From Spirochaetaceae bacterium (GTDB lineage Bacteria > Spirochaetota > Spirochaetia > Treponematales > Breznakiellaceae): DNA of 21,014 bases. Below the pieces are notes generated by a model, which saw only the letters and a list, made by a program, of their open reading frames with translations, did no database searches and was not told the origin of the DNA. Position numbers and translations under genes: made by a program. This document shows positions 16,885 to 21,014 of the stretch, piece by piece; the first letter of the stretch is position 1; each line of letters starts with the position of its first letter. The stretch spans positions 1 to 21,014 of the forward strand of contig JAIRSS010000073.1 of the NCBI GenBank assembly GCA_031255315.1. The letters are read 5' to 3'.

Positions 16885-17952
16885 ATGAATAACGTGATTC
16901 TGAAGGCCGAAGCCCTGGACGGGTATCTTACCGAAAGGGACAAGGAAAATGTGTTCCGAATGGAATCATTGTACCGGGAAGTGCTGGCCTGTTCCGGCCC
17001 GCTTGACAGCAGCATCCCGGAGGAGCGCCGGCGGGGAGAAGAAACCATCATCAGGCTCTTCAACGAGATGGGGACGATGATGCAGAAGATATGCAGAGAT
17101 GAACCAGGGCTCAATGTCTATTCGTTTTTAACCCCCGATGAGAGTCATGCCGAGGCTTCCCGGCTTATCGCAAAACTGCGGGATATACGGACCGAACGGG
17201 AAGAGTTCGTCTATTATATACAGCGGGCCTATGAAATGCTTTTTAAGCTGGCTTTTGGCGGAACCCTGGGGGTCAATAAAAACTACCTTATTGTGAAAAC
17301 TTCGGTGAGTACGCCGCTGCAGAATTTCGCGGTCCACAAAATCCCCAATATAGACGCTAAAATCGAAAATACGGTGATGTGCGTCATGCTGAGGGGGGCG
17401 CTTCTCCCCTCGATGATCATGTCTAAGGAGATACAGGAATACTCATCCCATGGGTACGTTACTCCCTTCGCCCTGTTCAGAATACGGCGGGACGACTCGA
17501 AATCCGAAAACGATATGGAGTATATTCTGGACTTGGACCGGTCTTTTTTTAACCTGGATCAGCTTGACGGCAGGGATCTCATCTTTGCGGACCCTATGAA
17601 CGCTACGGGCGGAAGTCTGGTTACGGTTATTACCTATCTTCTGGAACAGGGGATTAAACCCCGGTCGGTTCAATTTTTTAACGTCATTTCCGCGTTGAAG
17701 GGAGCCTTGCGGGTGGTGAGGGCCTTGGAAAACTGTAAAGTTTATACCCTTTGGATGGACCCGGTTCTTAACCACGCGGCGTATATTATGCCCGGTCTTG
17801 GGGACGCCGGGGACCGCATCAACGGCCGGGATGAGGAGAAAGCTCCCCGGAATATCATCCAGCTTATCGCCGATTACGGTTCCAACATCGCCCGGCTTTA
17901 CCGGGCTCAAATCCGTAAAATTGAGGAAACGGTACTGGGAACCCAAAGATGA
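16885..17952 (+). CDS. upp: Uracil phosphoribosyltransferase-like protein with long N-terminal extension
   Basis: Type I phosphoribosyltransferase of the UPRTase family, making UMP from uracil and PRPP in the cytoplasm if active. 355 aa, against about 209 for ordinary Upp. The core is from about residue 130: PRPP loop [12 protein letters not shown] (Asp236-Ser244) and uracil-binding [15 protein letters not shown] (302-316), both close to Upp; the usual flexible-loop region is replaced by [15 protein letters not shown], and MLRGALLP stands for the usual LRAG motif. The first 125 residues are charged and helical ([32 protein letters not shown]) with no known domain I can name, and the last 35 residues are also extra. 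ATG 16885 has no ribosome site. Its stop overlaps the next gene by four bases (ATGA). Confidence 0.8.
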   Translation: MNNVILKAEALDGYLTERDKENVFRMESLYREVLACSGPLDSSIPEERRRGEETIIRLFNEMGTMMQKICRDEPGLNVYSFLTPDESHAEASRLIAKLRDIRTEREEFVYYIQRAYEMLFKLAFGGTLGVNKNYLIVKTSVSTPLQNFAVHKIPNIDAKIENTVMCVMLRGALLPSMIMSKEIQEYSSHGYVTPFALFRIRRDDSKSENDMEYILDLDRSFFNLDQLDGRDLIFADPMNATGGSLVTVITYLLEQGIKPRSVQFFNVISALKGALRVVRALENCKVYTLWMDPVLNHAAYIMPGLGDAGDRINGRDEEKAPRNIIQLIADYGSNIARLYRAQIRKIEETVLGTQR

Positions 17953-18995
17953 AGCGCCATCCCCTTCTTCATAGGTTTATTTCTCTGCTCGTTCCGGTGG
18001 TATGCTGGTTTTCCTCCTGCGTTTCCCGTACGGAAATCAGCGCGGAGGAATACTTTTCTATGGGAATGGCGTATCTTGAGATGGGTAAATATGAAGAAGC
18101 GGAAAAGTGGCTGAACCGGGCCCACGCTGTAGATAAGACGAAGGCCGCGTCTGAATACAATCTGGGCCGCATCGCCTTTGAAATGGGGCGCTACGAAGAC
18201 GCCGTCCGGCTTTTTGACCGGATCCTTGAAAAGGACCCGGAAAACATCCTGGCCTTGAAGGCCGCCGCGTATACCCGGATAAAAACCGGCGAGTTGGAAA
18301 AGGCGGAAGCCCTTTACAACCGGGTTTTAGCCTTGGTTCCAGAGAGCGCCGACGACGGATACAACCACGCCCTCGTGCTTTTTGCTATGGAAAAATATGA
18401 ACAGGCGGAAGCGGTTCTTTTAAAATACCCGTTTACTCTGGAGGACAATACGGACGCTTTTCTCCTCCTTGCCCGGTCTCAGAAAACCCTGAATAAACCT
18501 GAAGCGGTGGATACGTATGACAAGTGGCTTCAGCGGAATTCGGATAACCAGGTCCGGTATGAATATGCCCAGGTTTTGGAACAAGGGGAATTTTACGCCA
18601 AAGCCCTGGAAGAATACCGGGAACTGCTTAACGCCCTTCCCGCCGCCTCCCAGGACGGGGCCTTGCAGAAGCTCAGTAAGCCCAGCGTCCGCTTCGCGCT
18701 GGGGCGCCTGCTCTTAATAGCCGATTCGGAAAACGAGGACGGCATAAACGAGCTTACCCTGGCGGTAACCGACGGGTTTTCCGACGCGGAAGCTCTGGAA
18801 AAACTGCTGGAAGACGCCAGGGTTTCCGACGCCCGGAAAGACGAAATCAGACGGCTTATTCACAACATCACGGTTGCAAAAGAAAAAGTGGAAACCCCCG
18901 CCGCCGGGGATGCGGATACGGGAACGGAAGCCGGTTCCGGGGAAGCGCCGAAAGACGGCGCGGGAAGCGAAACCGGCTCGTCAGATGGAAGGTAA
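17949..18995 (+). CDS. TPR-repeat lipoprotein
   Basis: 348-aa lipoprotein; the signal peptide ends FSSC (Cys24). About six tetratricopeptide repeats of 34 residues fill residues 33-235, for example [40 protein letters not shown] and [21 protein letters not shown]. The C-terminal tail (about 315-348) is Gly, Ser, Asp and Glu rich and looks disordered ([18 protein letters not shown]). TPR lipoproteins of this kind act as periplasmic scaffolds, often in envelope assembly; no specific partner is shown. Its ATG is coupled to the stop of the UPRTase-like gene and it is followed 13 bases later by a DUF503 gene, so the four genes form one unit. Confidence 0.88.
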   Translation: MKRHPLLHRFISLLVPVVCWFSSCVSRTEISAEEYFSMGMAYLEMGKYEEAEKWLNRAHAVDKTKAASEYNLGRIAFEMGRYEDAVRLFDRILEKDPENILALKAAAYTRIKTGELEKAEALYNRVLALVPESADDGYNHALVLFAMEKYEQAEAVLLKYPFTLEDNTDAFLLLARSQKTLNKPEAVDTYDKWLQRNSDNQVRYEYAQVLEQGEFYAKALEEYRELLNALPAASQDGALQKLSKPSVRFALGRLLLIADSENEDGINELTLAVTDGFSDAEALEKLLEDARVSDARKDEIRRLIHNITVAKEKVETPAAGDADTGTEAGSGEAPKDGAGSETGSSDGR

Positions 18996-19008
18996 GGATT
19001 ACGGTTGT

Positions 19009-19296
19009 ATGATAGTCTCCATGATTCAGATGATATTTGAAATTCCCGATGTGGAAAATATAAAGGACAAACGGCGCGTCATCCGTTCTCTGCGGGACAA
19101 ACTCCAGGGCCGTTTCCATATAAGCGCCGCCGAAGTGGATTTGCAGGATTCCCTAACCTTTGCACATATTGGGGGCGCATTGGTTTCCAATTCCCGTAGT
19201 TTTGGGGAAATGGTATTGAATAAAGCCTTCAAGATGATTGAAGATGAAACGCCGATTCGTATCCAGGATATGCGGATTTATTCGGAAGAGTTTTAA
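19009..19296 (+). CDS. DUF503 family protein (YlxP-like)
   Basis: 95 aa, the usual size of the DUF503/YlxP family. Recognised by IKDKRRVIRSLRDKLQGRF and VDLQDSLTFAHIGGALVSN, which are the family's conserved blocks. In Bacillus and relatives the gene sits beside ribosome-maturation genes (infB, rbfA, truB) and its function is not settled; here it follows a TPR lipoprotein. Start: AAGGA, overlapping the previous stop codon, lies ten bases before ATG 19009; an in-frame ATG at 18985 would add only eight residues that the family lacks. The lipoprotein gene after it begins one base after its stop. Confidence 0.85.
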   Translation: MIVSMIQMIFEIPDVENIKDKRRVIRSLRDKLQGRFHISAAEVDLQDSLTFAHIGGALVSNSRSFGEMVLNKAFKMIEDETPIRIQDMRIYSEEF

Positions 19297-19297
19297 C

Positions 19298-19957
19298 ATG
19301 AAACATCATTTGGTACTGATTGTCTTTGCCGCGCTCCTCGTTTTGACCGTTTTGGATTCCTGCCTGGGAATTAGCGCCGAAATCACCCTGGGCCGCAATG
19401 GTTCAGGGACCATTAGGCTGGAATACCGGCTCGCCGGTGAATTGGAATCCCTGGGAAAGCTGGACGGTAACGAAGGGCGGCCCTCTATTCCTGTCGGCAG
19501 GACCGATTTTGAACGTACCGCGGCCAGGATTCCCGGCCTTACCCTGAAATCTTTCAGTTCCGCCGCCGAAGGGAATGACGCGGTATACCGCGCTGCCTTG
19601 GCTTTCACTGATACGGACGCCCTTCTCCGCTTTTTAGACGCCTCCGGGCAGAAGGCTTCCCTGTCTCAGGAAAACGGACGGAACCGCCTTTCTCTTACCT
19701 TGGCCGATGGAGGCGGGGCGGTTGAGTCCGGACTTGGGGAACTGGTCTCTTCTGTTTCCCGGGGTTATTTCCTTACCTTGAGTTTTTCCCTGCCCTCCGA
19801 AACGGAGATTACTCTTACGGACGAAACAGGCAGGCCGATTGATCCGCCACAAGGATGGAATCTCGCCGGAGGCAGGCGGCCTTCTTTTTCCGCGCCAATA
19901 GGGGAGGTTCTCCTCTTTGAGAGGCCGCTTCATTTGGAAACAGTCTGGGGATTTTGA
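19298..19957 (+). CDS. Lipoprotein of unknown function, beta-rich
   Basis: 219 aa. A signal peptide (HLVLIVFAALLVLTV) ends LDSC, giving a lipidated Cys22 with a relaxed lipobox. The mature protein alternates short strands and loops (EITLGRNGSGTIRLEYRL, LSLTLADGG, YFLTLSFSLPSETEITLTD). The opening GRNGSGTIRLEY resembles LppM-like or DUF3153-like lipoproteins only in general pattern; I would not assign it. No enzyme motif is visible. It is coupled to the DUF503 gene: the stop is one base before its ATG and GGAAGAG lies seven bases upstream, inside the DUF503 end. Confidence 0.72.
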   Translation: MKHHLVLIVFAALLVLTVLDSCLGISAEITLGRNGSGTIRLEYRLAGELESLGKLDGNEGRPSIPVGRTDFERTAARIPGLTLKSFSSAAEGNDAVYRAALAFTDTDALLRFLDASGQKASLSQENGRNRLSLTLADGGGAVESGLGELVSSVSRGYFLTLSFSLPSETEITLTDETGRPIDPPQGWNLAGGRRPSFSAPIGEVLLFERPLHLETVWGF

Positions 19958-19971
19958 AACTTTTTTGAAAT

Positions 19972-20067
19972 CCGTAGCTTCGTACGGCTAAACCTTCAGG
20001 CTTAAAGCCTGAGAAACTGCTCAAGCCTGTCCCAAAATTTCGCGCGTGTCAGCGCTTGGGACAGGCT
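19972..20067. repeat. Cluster of three dyads in convergent spacer
   Basis: Three inverted repeats follow one another: CCGTA/TACGG (19972-19987), TCAGGCTT-A-AAGCCTGA (19996-20012) and AGCCTGTCCCA (20024-20034) / TGGGACAGGCT (20057-20067), the last perfect over eleven bases with a 22-base loop holding a GCGC/GCGC stem. They separate a plus-strand gene ending at 19957 from a minus-strand gene ending at 20201, so a bidirectional terminator is the natural reading. No clean T tract is present on either side. Confidence 0.5.
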
Positions 20068-20120
20068 CTTCAATTATAGGGATAACAAAGACTCAGTATC
20101 CTGCTTAAAAAGCGGCGGCT

Positions 20121-20170
20121 GGCAGTTTGTTGCACTTGGGGATTTTTAGCGCGAAGCGCAGCAAATTGCC
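20121..20170. repeat. Imperfect inverted repeat at the end of the PD-(D/E)XK gene
   Basis: GGCAGTTTGTTGCACTT (20121-20137) and AAGCGCAGCAAATTGCC (20154-20170) pair at 14 of 17 positions. On the minus strand the stem lies about 30 bases after the stop and is followed by AGCCGCCGCTTTTTAAG, which has a T5 run, so it may act as the terminator of that gene. Confidence 0.45.
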
Positions 20171-20200
20171 CGCGTTTCTTTGACCGCCCGGCCGCACTCC

Positions 20201-20842
20201 TTACCATTCCCTGGGCTTAAAGCCTTCGGGAACGCAGATCCGTACCGTATCCCCGGATTGTTCCAACACAAAAAAACCGTTTTTAACGGCGAAGGCCTTT
20301 ACTTCTTCTGCGGCGATAGCCCCCGCAACCGCCCCCAAGAGCTTCCGCCTATCCTGGTGTTCATCGGCATAACACCGCAATTTTTTCATCCGCGCCGCGT
20401 GGTCCCGCACGTCGTTGTCCGTGAGATTGGTTTTTACCTCCACCGCCAAGACGGTATCCCCGTTTTCCAGCAGAATATCGACTTCGGCGATGATACGGCC
20501 CAAAGGATCGCCGTAGCGTACATTGGGAGCTACCTTTCCGAAAACATACCCCAGTTGGTTGAACTTCCCCAGGATATTGGGGACGATCAGTTCTTCCACC
20601 AGGTCGCCGATTCGGCTGCCCAATTTACTGATTTTACGGTCCGTCTCTTTGATTTTACGGTCTGTCTCTTTGAACTGTCGGTCTGTCTCTTTGAATTGTC
20701 GGTCTGTCTCCTGGAACTTGCGGTCCGTTTCTTTGAACTGACGGTCTGTCTCCTGGAACTTGCGATCGGTCTCCTGGAACATGGCCCAGACCTTTTCAAA
20801 GGTCAACCCCATCTCCGGCTCACGGGAACTTTCGGAAATCAT
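20201..20842 (-). CDS. Heptad-repeat protein with PD-(D/E)XK-type nuclease domain
   Basis: 213 aa from ATG 20842. Seven tandem heptads of the form F-K/Q-E-T-D-R-K/Q (about residues 22-70) lead into ISKLGSRIGDLVEELIVPNIL, then the compact domain RYGDPLGRIIAEVDILLENGDTVLAVEVKTNL. Asp122 and the EVK pair (Glu135, Lys137) match the D-(X)n-ExK catalytic pattern of PD-(D/E)XK nucleases, and this layout is like DUF3782-type proteins found repeated in spirochaetes and cyanobacteria. Start is uncertain: ATG 20848, 20842 or 20812 (MGLTFEKVW) all fit; the frame opens to 20977 but that would overlap the divergent gene. A TTGACA on the minus strand (20872-20877) has only TACGGT 17 bases on. Substrate and role unknown. 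Confidence 0.72.
   Translation of the reverse strand: MISESSREPEMGLTFEKVWAMFQETDRKFQETDRQFKETDRKFQETDRQFKETDRQFKETDRKIKETDRKISKLGSRIGDLVEELIVPNILGKFNQLGYVFGKVAPNVRYGDPLGRIIAEVDILLENGDTVLAVEVKTNLTDNDVRDHAARMKKLRCYADEHQDRRKLLGAVAGAIAAEEVKAFAVKNGFFVLEQSGDTVRICVPEGFKPREW
20633..20779 (-). repeat. Seven tandem 21-bp units encoding heptads
   Basis: 147 bases are exactly seven units of 21 bases, each encoding (F/I)(K/Q)ETDR(K/Q). They differ mainly at synonymous sites, by Q/K swaps and, in the last unit, by Ile for Phe. Position a is Phe or Ile and position d is Thr, so it is a polar, unusual coiled-coil register. In-frame unit loss or gain would change stalk length without a frameshift. Confidence 0.85.
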
Positions 20843-20927
20843 ATACATACCGTACTTCACTGCTGTATGGTTGTCAAGAAGCCACGGCATCAGGGCCAGC
20901 GCATATAAAATAAAGGGAAGAAAGCGG

Positions 20928-20933
20928 TATACT
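20928..20933 (+). promoter_or_regulatory. Possible -10 box for the right-edge gene
   Basis: TATACT, 25 bases before the ATG at 20959. No good -35 box is visible (ATAAAA at the right distance). Confidence 0.3.
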
Positions 20934-20958
20934 TGGCATGGTATTTTTTGGAGGAGCC

Positions 20959-21014
20959 ATGAAAGAGGAGCAATCACGGCCAGTGATGCCGCTTATGACC
21001 TATTTTTCGGTCAT
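20959..21014 (+). CDS. Start of an unidentified gene, cut by the window edge
   Basis: ATG 20959 with a strong GGAGGAG site four bases upstream opens a frame of 18 full codons (MKEEQSRPVMPLMTYFSV) to the end of the window. It runs divergently from the heptad-repeat gene. A short charged N terminus moving into hydrophobic residues suggests a membrane protein, but that is all that can be said. Confidence 0.5.
   Translation, partial: MKEEQSRPVMPLMTYFSV

Noticed and set aside
20633..20779. CRISPR-like or satellite array
   Set aside because: The repeats are in frame, have no spacers and encode a heptad pattern inside a gene.
20180..20908. 242-codon plus-strand frame over the heptad-repeat gene
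   Set aside because: Its LFELSVCLFELTVCLLEL-like repeats are simply the antisense reading of the 21-bp units; the minus strand has the sensible domain.
20843..20977. N-terminal extension of the heptad-repeat protein with a hydrophobic stretch (FLPFILYALALMPWLL) that could be taken for a membrane anchor
   Set aside because: It overlaps the ribosome site and start of the divergent gene, has no ribosome site of its own, and starts nearer the repeat fit better.

Overview
The window looks like a piece of a spirochaete chromosome, most likely a GC-rich Treponema-type organism of the termite-gut kind (genus or family level only, and inferred). Four things point there: a TRAP transporter with a TatT-type lipoprotein partner, as in Treponema pallidum TP0956-TP0958; a cyclophilin-FKBP fusion lipoprotein, an architecture I recall from Treponema denticola; many lipoproteins with relaxed lipoboxes; and a heptad-repeat PD-(D/E)XK protein. 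I see no tRNA, rRNA, CRISPR array, transposase or phage gene. It reads as ordinary chromosome made of several short operons.

Layout. (a) 1-5793, minus strand: one operon running phosphohexomutase > TatT-like lipoprotein > TatP-like solute-binding protein > fused DctQ-DctM permease. The permease is cut by the window edge only a few residues before its end. A good promoter lies at 5850-5878. (b) 5879-6201: a non-coding divergent spacer ending in a 15-bp palindrome at the aspS start. (c) 6202-9250, plus: aspS followed by a translationally coupled pair of half-size chromate (CHR) transporters, with a hairpin terminator candidate after them. (d) 9461-14615, plus: a possible small leader ORF, then a monosaccharide ABC importer (binding lipoprotein, double ATPase, permease; ChvE-MmsA-MmsB/GguAB type) and deoC. 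(e) 14838-16687, plus: a dual-family immunophilin lipoprotein and a PilZ protein with an N-terminal receiver-like domain. (f) 16885-19957, plus: a tightly packed four-gene unit of uracil-phosphoribosyltransferase-like protein with a long N-terminal extension, TPR lipoprotein, DUF503 protein and an unknown lipoprotein. (g) 19958-20200: a convergent spacer full of dyads. (h) 20201-20842, minus: a heptad-repeat protein with a PD-(D/E)XK-like domain. (i) From 20959, plus: the first 18 full codons of an unidentified gene.

The genes suggest a heterotroph that imports organic substrates by TRAP and ABC systems. It would feed hexose phosphates through the phosphohexomutase, pentoses or deoxypentose phosphates through deoC, and salvage uracil. 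No wholly new system is obvious. The most interesting items are the extended UPRTase inside a conserved-looking unknown operon, the periplasmic dual immunophilin, the phosphohexomutase-TPAT transporter operon, the 21-bp tandem repeat that encodes a putative coiled coil, and a related set of intergenic dyads.
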